Source: DAOVQB01 sp023128935
GTDB taxonomy: Bacteria; Eisenbacteria; RBG-16-71-46; CAIMUX01; WJJG01
DNA length: 64,000 nt
Direction: 5' to 3'
Assembly (NCBI GenBank): GCA_030628905.1
Contig: DAOVQB010000001.1
Span: forward strand, 1-64,000
Part shown: positions 24,961-33,392 of the stretch, in pieces
Layout of the letters: every line of letters starts with the position of its first letter
Numbering within the stretch: position 1 is the stretch's first letter
Notes under the pieces: generated by a model
The model's database searches: none
The model's input: only the letters and a program-made list of their open reading frames with translations
What the model was told of the DNA's origin: nothing
Program-made: the position numbers and the translations under genes

Positions 24961-27075
24961 ATGGATGCGCCATCGACGACATTGATTGTCCCATCAACGA
25001 CATTGATTGCCATTGCGGCGGGTGCGCTCTCGCTTGTGGTGGCCGCGCTGGTTGCATATGTGCGGGTCTTGCGCAAGGACCCGGGCAATGAGCTGATGGT
25101 CAAGATCTCCGCAGCGGTGCACGAGGGGGCCATGGCCTTCCTTCGCCGTGAGTACCGGATGCTGGCCATCTTCGTTGTGATCCTGATGGTGGTGGTTGCA
25201 CTTGGGATTCGCAACCCGGAGATTCAGGGCCTGGGTTGGAAGACGGCGATCGCTTACTTGGTCGGGGCCGTCAGTTCAATGGCTTGCGGGTATTTCGGGA
25301 TGAAGATTGCCACCAGGGCGAACGCACGCACCGCCCAGGCGGCCCGCACGAGTTTCAATGCAGCGCTCAGTGTGGCCTTTCCCGGTGGCGCCGTGATGGG
25401 CTTCACAGTCGCTGGCCTGGGCCTATTCTCCCTGGCACTCATCTTCTACATCTTCAGTCGTGCCTATGGCATGCAGGATGCAGTGGCCATTGTGGCGGGC
25501 TTCAGTATGGGTGCCTCCTCGATCGCTCTCTTCGCGCGTGTGGGCGGTGGGATCTATACGAAGGCCGCTGATGTCGGCGCAGATCTGGTAGGCAAGCTCG
25601 AGGTTGGCATTCCCGAGGACGACCCGCGCAACCCGGCGACGATCGCCGACAATGTGGGCGACAACGTCGGGGATGTGGCCGGTATGGGGGCGGACTTATT
25701 CGAATCCTATGTCGGTTCGATCGTCTCCTCGCTAGTGATCGCGCTGGCGGTCTTTCCCGCCGCCGCGGCAAATGGACTGCCGGGGGCCAGCGAGGCGATT
25801 GGGTATGTAATGGCCTTGGTTTCTGTGGGCATTGTCGCTTCGATCCTCTCCATGTTCGCCGTGCGAACTGGTGAGCGCGGCAACCCGCAGCTTGCCCTGA
25901 GGATGGGCACGATCTCCGCAGCGGTGCTCTTCGCGCTGGGGGCGCTGATTGTGACCTTGGTGGCCTTTCCACATATGGGGATCAGCTACTTCTTCGCGAC
26001 GTTATTTGGTCTGATCGCTGGGATGGTTGTGGGGTTCGTTGCCGAGTACTTCACCTCGGGCAGGACCATCCGTGGGATTGCTGAGAGCTCGAAAACCGGG
26101 GCTGCCACGAACATCATTGCTGGGTTTGCAACGGGCCTGCGCAGCGCCGTTTTGCCGGTGATTGTGATCGCAATAGCGGTCCTGGCGTCATATTCGCTGG
26201 TCGGGGTTTTTGGGATCGCGCTGGCGGCCGTGGGGATGCTGGCCATTACGGGGATGACGGTGAGCGTGGACGCCTACGGTCCGATCGCCGACAATGCCGG
26301 CGGAATCGCCGAGATGGCCAAGCTGGGCCCCGAGGTCCGCGAGCGCACGGATGCCCTGGATGCGGCCGGAAACACCACTGCGGCCATTGCCAAGGGGTTC
26401 GCTATCGGGAGTGCCGCCCTGACGGCGCTGGCGCTCTTTACAGCCTATATCAAGGCGGTTGAGAAGGCGACCGACAAAGCGATCACGCTGGATGTGATGG
26501 ATCCGTTCGTTCTGGTGGGGCTCTTGATTGGTGGTGTGGTCCCCTTCATCTTTGCTGCGGATACGATGAAGGCGGTGGGTGTCACGGCGTTCCATGTTGT
26601 TGAGGAGGTTCGTCGGCAATTCCGCGAGATCAAGGGGCTCATGGAAGGTGAGGCCGAACCAGAGTACGCCCGCTGTGTGGACATCACGACCCAGGGTGCT
26701 CTCAAGCAGATGATCCTGCCGGGGACGCTCGCTGTTGCGATTCCGTTGATTGTCGGCGCCGTACTGGGTCCGCGTGCTTTGGGCGGGCTGCTCGCGGGGT
26801 CCTTGATCAGCGGCGTTCCGATGGCACTGATGCTTTCCAACGCCGGCGGGGCCTGGGACAATGCCAAGAAGTACATAGAGCAAGGGAACCTGGGCGGTAA
26901 AGGCTCCGACACACACAAGGCTGCGGTCGTCGGGGATACGGTGGGTGATCCCTTCAAGGACACCTCCGGGCCAGCGATGAATATCCTGCTCAAGCTGATG
27001 GCCATCGTCTCGCTCGTATTTGCCCCCTTGATCCTGGCATTACACAAGGTGATTGGCCCGATCCTTGGCATGTAA
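24961..27075 (+). CDS. hppA: Membrane-bound pyrophosphatase (K+-dependent type ion pump)
   Basis: 704-residue polytopic inner-membrane enzyme that hydrolyses pyrophosphate and pumps H+ or Na+. Substrate motifs DVGADLVGKLEVGIPEDD and DNVGDNVGDVAGMGADLFE are intact, as are the C-terminal SNAGGAWDNAKKYIE and DTVGDPFKDTSGPA. The determinant loop reads GNTTAAIAKGF: Ala where K+-independent enzymes have Lys, so this one is predicted to need K+; H+ versus Na+ cannot be told here. It starts 2 bases after the pth stop and uses the PPi from PRPP- and tRNA-related reactions. Confidence 0.95.
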   Translation: MDAPSTTLIVPSTTLIAIAAGALSLVVAALVAYVRVLRKDPGNELMVKISAAVHEGAMAFLRREYRMLAIFVVILMVVVALGIRNPEIQGLGWKTAIAYLVGAVSSMACGYFGMKIATRANARTAQAARTSFNAALSVAFPGGAVMGFTVAGLGLFSLALIFYIFSRAYGMQDAVAIVAGFSMGASSIALFARVGGGIYTKAADVGADLVGKLEVGIPEDDPRNPATIADNVGDNVGDVAGMGADLFESYVGSIVSSLVIALAVFPAAAANGLPGASEAIGYVMALVSVGIVASILSMFAVRTGERGNPQLALRMGTISAAVLFALGALIVTLVAFPHMGISYFFATLFGLIAGMVVGFVAEYFTSGRTIRGIAESSKTGAATNIIAGFATGLRSAVLPVIVIAIAVLASYSLVGVFGIALAAVGMLAITGMTVSVDAYGPIADNAGGIAEMAKLGPEVRERTDALDAAGNTTAAIAKGFAIGSAALTALALFTAYIKAVEKATDKAITLDVMDPFVLVGLLIGGVVPFIFAADTMKAVGVTAFHVVEEVRRQFREIKGLMEGEAEPEYARCVDITTQGALKQMILPGTLAVAIPLIVGAVLGPRALGGLLAGSLISGVPMALMLSNAGGAWDNAKKYIEQGNLGGKGSDTHKAAVVGDTVGDPFKDTSGPAMNILLKLMAIVSLVFAPLILALHKVIGPILGM

Positions 27076-27120
27076 GAGGATCGCAGAATCGCTTTTGAAG
27101 CAGCTGGAGCGCAGCGAGGC

Positions 27121-27151
27121 TTGACAACCTAGGGCTAGATGCGGCTAAATA
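27121..27151 (+). promoter_or_regulatory. Candidate promoter for rpsF-rpsR-rplI
   Basis: TTGACA (27121-27126) and an AT-rich CTAAATATAGT stretch; CTAAAT lies at 18 bases and TAAATA at 19 bases spacing. It is the only AT-rich block in the gap after hppA and sits about 100 bases before rpsF. Confidence 0.5.
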
Positions 27152-27248
27152 TAGTATTTTGGATCCTCAAGGGGCAGTGGTCCTCGGCGGGCCCGGAGCA
27201 TTGATCCTCGGTGGGGAGGATGGGAAAACGGCAGGGGAGGTTTTGCCG

Positions 27249-27845
27249 GTGAGAGAGTATGAAACCGTCTTCATTCTCCACCCAAAGGTGGACGAGTCCG
27301 GGATCGACCGAGAGATCGAGTCCGTCAAGCAGATCATTGCCGATGGTAAGGGCGAACTCGTCGGCGTGTACAAGTGGGGACGCAAGAAACTTGCCTATCA
27401 GATCCGGAAGGTCGGCGAGGGTTTCTATGTCCTGGCCCGTTTTCATGCGGAGCCGGATGTTCTCAAGGAGCTGGATCGCAGTTTCAAGCTCAATGAGAAG
27501 GTCCTGCGGCATCTAACGGTCATCGCCTCGAGCGAACCGTTCCCGCCTGATCTGCGTGGAAGGGACAGACGCGGTCAGCGCAGCGAGGGGTATGGCACGA
27601 GGGGTGGTAGGCGAAGGTCTTTTGCTGAAGGTCCCAAGACTCCGCGCGAGGAAGGATTTGGCAAGGCAGCCGGTGGCGAAGTTACTGAGCCGCCCACACC
27701 GGGCGTAGCGGATAACGGAAAGCCAGCGGATCTGAGCTCTGAGGTGGAGTCCCCAGCAACGGCCGATGCTGGAAGCGCCCCGGCAGGAAAGGCTGCGGCG
27801 GCTGCAGTTCCGGCTTCCGAGGAGGAGCCGCCCGCACAGGGCTAG
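27249..27845 (+). CDS. rpsF: 30S ribosomal protein bS6 with long C-terminal extension
   Basis: 198 residues. The bS6 domain covers about 1-95: REYETVFILHPKVDE, then GVYKWGRKKLAYQIRKVGEGFYVLARF and NEKVLRHLTV. The rest (~100 residues) is an Arg/Gly then Pro/Ala/Glu-rich low-complexity tail, longer than in most bS6. GTG start at 27249 follows GGGGAGG at 8-base spacing; the frame continues upstream without a good signal. rpsR follows, with no ssb between them. Confidence 0.95.
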   Translation: MREYETVFILHPKVDESGIDREIESVKQIIADGKGELVGVYKWGRKKLAYQIRKVGEGFYVLARFHAEPDVLKELDRSFKLNEKVLRHLTVIASSEPFPPDLRGRDRRGQRSEGYGTRGGRRRSFAEGPKTPREEGFGKAAGGEVTEPPTPGVADNGKPADLSSEVESPATADAGSAPAGKAAAAAVPASEEEPPAQG

Positions 27846-27936
27846 ATAGCGGATCCGACGGGTGTTGCTCGCTTGCCGGGGCTGAGAACCTTTGTTTCTG
27901 TTGGTAAGGGCGTCGATAGTGGGGGGCTAGGGAAAG

Positions 27937-28176
27937 ATGGTGAGGGCGAAAGAGAAAAGACCACCGCGCAAGAAGATGTGCAAGCTCTGCCTCGACCGGG
28001 TTGAGTACGTGGACTATAAGGACGAACGAAGGCTCTTCCGCGCGATCAGCGAGCGCGGTAAGATCGTGCCGAGGCGGATCTCGGGGAACTGCGCCCGCCA
28101 CCAGGCGCAGATCAGGCGAGCGGTCAAGCGAGCCCGGATCCTGGCCTTGATCCCGTTTGAGAGCGAGGGCTACTAG
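27937..28176 (+). CDS. rpsR: 30S ribosomal protein bS18
   Basis: 79 residues. Zinc-type Cys motif KKMCKLC near the N-terminus, VDYKDERRLFRAISERGKI, and the RISGNCARHQAQIRRAVKRAR signature. bS18 contacts bS6 in the 30S platform, matching the gene order. Confidence 0.97.
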   Translation: MVRAKEKRPPRKKMCKLCLDRVEYVDYKDERRLFRAISERGKIVPRRISGNCARHQAQIRRAVKRARILALIPFESEGY

Positions 28177-28298
28177 TAAAATCTCATAGGAGCACTGGGC
28201 TCCGATCTTGTCTTGTAGGTTCGATGTCTGAAGCGGTTGGACGCCTCCCGAAGTCGCACGCGCTGCGGGTGGAGGGTCCGCGTCTGAGGAGTTGCACG

Positions 28299-28754
28299 AT
28301 GGATGTCATCCTGATGGAAGGTGTGGAGGGACTCGGGAATCGTGGGGATCGCGTGCAAGTTGCGCGCGGCTATGCTCGCAACTACCTCCTCCCGAAGAAA
28401 TTGGCATTGCCAGCCTCGAGTGCCGGGGCGCGGGTGTTCGAACAGAGCGAGCGGACCCGGAAGTCCCATGCGGAGAGGGAACAACACACTGCAGAAGCGC
28501 TTGCCAAGCAGATGAAGGACCTGAGTCTGACCATCCGTGCACAGGTGGGTGAGGATGAGAAACTCTTCGGCAGCGTGACAACACAGGACATCGCTGATGC
28601 GCTGAAGGAAAAGGGGTTCGAGATCGATAGGCGCAACGTGCTACTGGAGGACCCCATCAGGGTGCTGGGTGTCTACTGGGTTGATGTAAAGCTCTACAAG
28701 GACACGCGCGTAACTCTGAAGGTCTGGGTTGCGAAGCAGGAGCAGCCCGAGTAG
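28299..28754 (+). CDS. rplI: 50S ribosomal protein bL9
   Basis: 151 residues. MDVILMEGVEGLGNRGDRVQ, then VARGYARNYLLPKKLA (family signature), a central helix and the C-terminal domain with KLFGSVTTQDIADAL. ATG at 28299 with GAGGAG upstream. Completes an S6-S18-L9 operon. Confidence 0.97.
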   Translation: MDVILMEGVEGLGNRGDRVQVARGYARNYLLPKKLALPASSAGARVFEQSERTRKSHAEREQHTAEALAKQMKDLSLTIRAQVGEDEKLFGSVTTQDIADALKEKGFEIDRRNVLLEDPIRVLGVYWVDVKLYKDTRVTLKVWVAKQEQPE

Positions 28755-28805
28755 GTCAGGCGAGCGTGCAGATGCGCGCAGCGGGAGCAGAACTGGGAGG
28801 CCAGT

Positions 28806-30077
28806 TTGATCGGGGAGGATGGTTTGAGGCGTCGTTGGGTCAGAGCCGCAGCCACTTCAGCGTGGTTTGGGATCCTGCTGGCATGCATATCCTCGGCGGT
28901 TTGGATGGTAGGCTGCAGCGGGGGGCCACAGGATGAGATCGAACCTCTCGATTTTTCATCCCCTGACATTCCGGGATCGGATCTGGTTGTGGCTGAGGTT
29001 GCCGGGGAGCCGATTTCAGCTGGCTACCTCCAGACCAAAGTGCGCATCCAATACCCTGAGATGCCGCAATCCGGATCGGATCTAGGGTTGCAGGTTAGGG
29101 AAGTTCTCAAGCGAGTGATTGTGGAGAAGTGCTTCAACAAGCTTGCCGAGGAGCGCGGTTGGGACTCGGATCCGGAGCTCAAGCGCGTAATGGCGCTGTC
29201 ACGGGCCCATTTTCTGACGAACGTAGCGGTCTCGAATGCCGTCACAAAACGGGCTACGCCGAGCGAGGAGGAGATCCGGGCGGTCTACGATGAGAACCTG
29301 TCTGGCTATACGATCGAGCCCCAGGCATGGTGGCATCAGATCCTTCTGGATTCACAGTCCGAGGCCCAGAGCATCAGGGAACGATTGCTCGCGGGTGAGC
29401 GCTTTGAAGATCTGGCTAAGGAATGCTCCAAGGATAGGGCATCAGCGGACCAGGGGGGAAAGATGCCAACGATGGTCTACTATCCCTCGACCGGCGAGTT
29501 GGGCAAGATCCCCGAACTGGGACGTGCAGTCCAGGAGATGGAAAAGGGAGAGATCAGCGAGCCGATACAGACCGAACAGGGCTGGCGCATTATCCGCCTT
29601 GATGCGTTCCGGGAAAGGAAGCTCAGGTCGTTCGAGGAGGTTCACGACCAGATCGCTTCAAGGATGACCCAGCGGGTGGGCAGCGAGCTGTATGACATCG
29701 TGCTTGATTCCCTCAAGCAGACCTACAAGGTTGTCACGTTTGATGAGGTGCTCGATCAGTTCTATTATTTGCAGATGGACGATGAGGAGCTGTTCGCTGC
29801 AGCCAAGAGGAAGACGGATCCGGAGATCAAGCTGGAACTCTATGAGCAAATCCTGGAACGCTTCCCGGAGAGCAAGCATTACCCGGAGGCTCTCTTCATG
29901 GTCGGTTTTGTGAGCGCCGAGGAGGCAGCAGACACTTTGCGCGCCCTGGATGCTTTCCAACACTTCCTTTCTGAGTACCCCCAGCATGAGATGGCGACCT
30001 CCGCAAAGATGATGATACGCGATCTGCAGGGCGAGAAGACCATACTCGAAGACGTGCGCTCCAGTGGCCAGGAGTGA
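28806..30077 (+). CDS. PpiC/SurA-like peptidyl-prolyl isomerase lipoprotein
   Basis: 423 residues. Signal with lipobox ending MVGC near residue 37, then a SurA-N-like segment (EVAGEPISAGYL), a parvulin rotamase domain (about 175-285, with HQILLDSQSEAQSIRERL, AKECSKDRASADQGG and EISEPIQTEQGWRIIRLD) and a TPR-like C-terminus (LERFPESKHYPEALFMVGFV). It likely helps fold exported proteins in the periplasm. The TTG at 28806 has GGGAGG 5 bases before; a second TTG at 28824 also has a site, so the start is uncertain. Confidence 0.85.
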   Translation: MIGEDGLRRRWVRAAATSAWFGILLACISSAVWMVGCSGGPQDEIEPLDFSSPDIPGSDLVVAEVAGEPISAGYLQTKVRIQYPEMPQSGSDLGLQVREVLKRVIVEKCFNKLAEERGWDSDPELKRVMALSRAHFLTNVAVSNAVTKRATPSEEEIRAVYDENLSGYTIEPQAWWHQILLDSQSEAQSIRERLLAGERFEDLAKECSKDRASADQGGKMPTMVYYPSTGELGKIPELGRAVQEMEKGEISEPIQTEQGWRIIRLDAFRERKLRSFEEVHDQIASRMTQRVGSELYDIVLDSLKQTYKVVTFDEVLDQFYYLQMDDEELFAAAKRKTDPEIKLELYEQILERFPESKHYPEALFMVGFVSAEEAADTLRALDAFQHFLSEYPQHEMATSAKMMIRDLQGEKTILEDVRSSGQE

Positions 30078-30169
30078 TTCTAGCGCATGTGGTCATTCCC
30101 AGCGCTCTGACACGTGGGAGCCATTGTGGTCCGTCCTATGCAGCAATCAATTGGAGAACAGTTGCCGTG

Positions 30170-30676
30170 ATGGTCGAGGTCGTGGTTGAGACTCTGGCGG
30201 TTGACCAGAAGAACCAGTCCCCTGTCGTGATTCTCAAGGATGCCATGGGGGAGCGCAAGATCCCAATCTGGATCGGGCATCCAGAGGCCAGTGTGATTGC
30301 GATGGAGCTGGCAGGCAGGAAATTCCCGCGGCCCCTGACCCATGATCTCATAGCCAGCATGCTCAAGGGTCTTAGCGTACGGGTCCAGCGCGTAGAAATC
30401 TCTGACCTCGAAGAGAATACCTTCTACGCGAAGATCCATCTTGAGCGCGACGGCGAAATCCTGTGTATCGATGCCAGACCCAGCGACTCGATCGCAATCG
30501 CGCTGAAGACGAAAGCCAAGATCTACGCCGATGCAAAGCTCTTCTCCGGTGAGATCGACAGCCTGCTTGCCGGGGCCGGGACGGCATCCAATGGTACGGA
30601 GGCGCAACGGGCGGAGGATCTCCGGGAGTTCATTGAGAATCTGGACCCGAAGGATTTTGGCAAGTTCCGGTTCTAG
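30170..30676 (+). CDS. Bifunctional nuclease (BFN/DUF151) family protein
   Basis: 168-residue protein of the BFN family. N-terminal VVVETLAVDQKNQSPVVILKDAMGERKIPIWIG, then EASVIAMEL, RPLTHDLIASML and DARPSDSIAIALKTKAKIY are all hallmark segments. Plant and archaeal members have RNase/DNase activity; the bacterial function is mostly unproven. A GTG at 30167 directly before the ATG is an alternative start; the frame extends upstream without support. Confidence 0.9.
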   Translation: MVEVVVETLAVDQKNQSPVVILKDAMGERKIPIWIGHPEASVIAMELAGRKFPRPLTHDLIASMLKGLSVRVQRVEISDLEENTFYAKIHLERDGEILCIDARPSDSIAIALKTKAKIYADAKLFSGEIDSLLAGAGTASNGTEAQRAEDLREFIENLDPKDFGKFRF

Positions 30677-30759
30677 CGTGACCCCGGCTGTTCGAAGAAA
30701 CCGGCAGAACCAGCCCATGCGCGGGCAACAGGGATGTAACTTTGGCTCCGTCGGCCAGG

Positions 30760-32541
30760 ATGAGAATGCGGTGCTTTTCCTGCCTGGCAGCCGTGCTGTT
30801 TGGAATTCTGTTGGTATGCCCTCGCTCCTGGTCGGATGACGGGCTCTATGACGCCCGGAAGGCCCTAAGGCACCGCAATCATGTTGAGGCGCTTGCGGCT
30901 GCCCGGCCCTTCCTGGAGAGCCCCCGGCCTGGAGAGGTGCGCGAGGCCCGGATGATTACCGCGGAGGCATTGATCGAGCTGGGCCGTTTCTCGGATGCGA
31001 TTGCGATCCTGGCGCCTATGTTCGGCCATCGCCCCCCAGGTGCAAGGGATGCCCCCTGGGTGCGCCTGCTCGCGCGATCGCTCCAAGGACAGGGGCTTCT
31101 TCTCGAGGCGGCCGACTGGTGGTTGACCTATGCGACCCTCGGCCACGACGAGAGCCGCGAGGGCGAGCGTAACCTCCGCCGCCTTCTAGGTGAAGGACTC
31201 TCCCAGTCAGAGATCGCCTACTTGCTCTGGAAGTATCCGCGACACGAGCTGTTCTGCCAGGCGGTGCAGGACTATGCAGAGGCCGAAGCCGAGGCCGGGC
31301 ACCCGCACGAGGCGCTCGAGGCTTGGCATGCGACCGGGGCACTCTGCCGGGACAGGAGACGTTCTGCGGGGCAGCTGCCTGTGTGGCTTGCATCTTCCCA
31401 GGAGGAAGAAGGGCCGCGCGATTTTTTCACAGTGGGCCTACTGGCCCCTCTCAACGGTCCATTTGCCCGTTTCGGCATCGCGATGGCGAACGGGGCGGAC
31501 GTGGCCCGTCGACTGCACAATGCCAGCGCGCGCTTTCCCCTCAGATTGGAGATCGCCGATACGGGCGGCAGCCCGAGAGGTTGCTTGGATGCCGTGGACC
31601 GGCTCTATGAGCGCGGCATTTGTGTCTTTATCGGTGAAGTATTTAGCCTTCACACACTGGTGGCTTCCGCCTATCTGCGGGGGCGGAATGCGATTCTTGT
31701 TTCGCCGGCCGCGACTGATTCGACCGTGGCCCTGATGGGCCCCGGAGCCTACTGCTGCACTGTAGGTCAGGGCGAGCAGATTGCTGCCCTGGTAGCCTAT
31801 GCGGTGGATTCCCTGGAGGTCAGACGGGTGGCGCTGCTCTGGCCCCGTACCTCTGCTGGCCGATCTTGGGCCCGGCAGTTCAGTGCGGAGGCAGAGTTCC
31901 GAGGGATACAGGTGTTCCTCGATCCTTCCTATCCGCCCGGGACCACGGATTTCGCCGGCCTGCTAGAGCAGAGTCAGGGCGCTATCCCCGATTCGATCGA
32001 TGCGGTGGTCTCGCCTGGTGGGATGAAAGAACTGGTCTCGCTCTTCTCGCAGCTTGCACATCAGGGGTTCCTAGGGCCCTACATTGGTGACTCCCCCATG
32101 GGCGAGGCGATTGTCTCCGGTATTGTCGAGGAGTTCGGGCTTCTGACGCTCTACCCTGGGGACACGTATGTGCCCATCGAGGGAGGGATGAAGAGGCCGG
32201 GGTTCGAAGAGACATACATGCGCCTATTTGGTGAAGCACCTGACGGTTTTTCCTACCGGGGATGGGTGGCCTTTGGTCTGATTGGTGATGCAGTGGAGAG
32301 AGGGGGGTACTGCCCAGAAGCACTCCGCGGGATCTTGGAGGTCTCAGCCGAGAAGGCACACCGGCGGGGGAAGGGTCGTAGGCTTGAGATGAGCGATGAT
32401 GTCGGCTTGCCCGCGATCTTCCTGAGACAGGGTATGAGCTTGCGCCATGCCGGACGTTGCCTCGGATCCACCGAGGCGACGAGTTCTGATTCCTCGAGCC
32501 AGCCTATCGGATCTGAAACTGAAATGGCACCACCACGCTGA
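30760..32541 (+). CDS. TPR plus type I periplasmic-binding-fold protein (LpoA/LppC-like)
   Basis: About 593 residues. N-terminal signal (CFSCLAAVLFGILLVCP), a helical TPR-like half (to ~220), then a type I solute-binding fold beginning VGLLAPLNGPFARFGIAMANG and holding LVSPAATDSTVALMG and AALVAYAVDSLEVRRVALLW. This two-part plan resembles LpoA, the outer-membrane activator of penicillin-binding protein 1A, and also Leu/Ile/Val-binding proteins; which one is inferred. The end is low-complexity Ser-rich. ATG at 30760 within GGCCAGG; 30766 is an alternative. The last 38 bases overlap the convergent tonB-like gene. Confidence 0.75.
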   Translation: MRMRCFSCLAAVLFGILLVCPRSWSDDGLYDARKALRHRNHVEALAAARPFLESPRPGEVREARMITAEALIELGRFSDAIAILAPMFGHRPPGARDAPWVRLLARSLQGQGLLLEAADWWLTYATLGHDESREGERNLRRLLGEGLSQSEIAYLLWKYPRHELFCQAVQDYAEAEAEAGHPHEALEAWHATGALCRDRRRSAGQLPVWLASSQEEEGPRDFFTVGLLAPLNGPFARFGIAMANGADVARRLHNASARFPLRLEIADTGGSPRGCLDAVDRLYERGICVFIGEVFSLHTLVASAYLRGRNAILVSPAATDSTVALMGPGAYCCTVGQGEQIAALVAYAVDSLEVRRVALLWPRTSAGRSWARQFSAEAEFRGIQVFLDPSYPPGTTDFAGLLEQSQGAIPDSIDAVVSPGGMKELVSLFSQLAHQGFLGPYIGDSPMGEAIVSGIVEEFGLLTLYPGDTYVPIEGGMKRPGFEETYMRLFGEAPDGFSYRGWVAFGLIGDAVERGGYCPEALRGILEVSAEKAHRRGKGRRLEMSDDVGLPAIFLRQGMSLRHAGRCLGSTEATSSDSSSQPIGSETEMAPPR

Positions 32542-33238
32542 ACCAGACCGGCTTGCCTTCGATTTCCATGCGCTTGAATCGCCACGCCAGGAGTGCTGCC
32601 GTTGCGACGTTTTCGCAGTAGTCGTCAGCCTCGTTGGCCAGCGTGATGACCCGTGTGACAGTTCCCGCGGGGCTGATGGTAGCCTTGAGGGTGACCATGC
32701 CCTCGATGTTGGCCCAGAGTGAGATCTGGGGATAGGCCGGGCGGACCATATGCAGGATCGCGAAGTCAGGTGTGCGCGCACCCCGATCGGAGGTCGGCAG
32801 GATCGAGAAGTCCTTATCGAGCTCGATCGCCAGAGTCGGTTGGTCGAGCGGGATGATCTTGCCAATCGAGACGGTAGGCCCCCCCTTGGTGGGGGGAGTG
32901 TGCAGATCGGAATGCCCCAGCATGACCTGGGGGCCTTCCTGTAGCGGGGCATCTTCGTCAATGACAAACTCCACGCAACGCAAGGCTCCGGATGCCAGCC
33001 AACGGGCCGCCATCGCTTCAACTACCCCTTCGAGGGGAGCCGGTTGAGTTAGTTCATCCGCGGTGCGCACGGGTCCCAGGGTGCCTGTCTGCACGCTGCG
33101 TAGGGGTTCTGGCACGCACTGGAGGGGCATGACTAAGCCCAGCCCCAGGAACATGCCCAACGAAAGCAGTACGAACTTCTGAAGACGGCGGTGGCAGAGC
33201 TGCTCGATTTCATAGAAGCTGCGACCTGCAAGGATCAT
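32504..33238 (-). CDS. TonB-like C-terminal domain protein
   Basis: 244-residue membrane-anchored protein. One N-terminal transmembrane segment (LSLGMFLGLGLVMPLQCV), a periplasmic linker, and a TonB C-terminal domain: RPAYPQISLWANIEGMVTLKATISPAGTV, ending WRFKRMEIEGKPVWFSVVVPFQF. TonB proteins transmit inner-membrane energy to outer-membrane receptors or act as envelope structural proteins. No ExbB/ExbD is next to it. Its stop lies inside the 3' end of the convergent upstream gene. Confidence 0.85.
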   Translation of the reverse strand: MILAGRSFYEIEQLCHRRLQKFVLLSLGMFLGLGLVMPLQCVPEPLRSVQTGTLGPVRTADELTQPAPLEGVVEAMAARWLASGALRCVEFVIDEDAPLQEGPQVMLGHSDLHTPPTKGGPTVSIGKIIPLDQPTLAIELDKDFSILPTSDRGARTPDFAILHMVRPAYPQISLWANIEGMVTLKATISPAGTVTRVITLANEADDYCENVATAALLAWRFKRMEIEGKPVWFSVVVPFQFQIR

Positions 33239-33333
33239 GGGCTGCAGTTCTCGAACCAGCTAGTGGATGCTCGAAGGTCCTCAGACATGGCTACTTTCCC
33301 TCCCTGTATCAACCGTAGCGTGTGTCCGCGTCC

Positions 33334-33361
33334 TTGACAAGGGCGGTTGAACAGCCATAAT
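33334..33361 (+). promoter_or_regulatory. Promoter for the EF-G gene
   Basis: TTGACA (33334-33339), 16-base spacer and CATAAT (33356-33361), about 30 bases before the EF-G ATG at 33393. Both boxes are near consensus. Confidence 0.75.
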
Positions 33362-33392
33362 GGTGATTTTGAACGACATTCAAGGGGTACTC

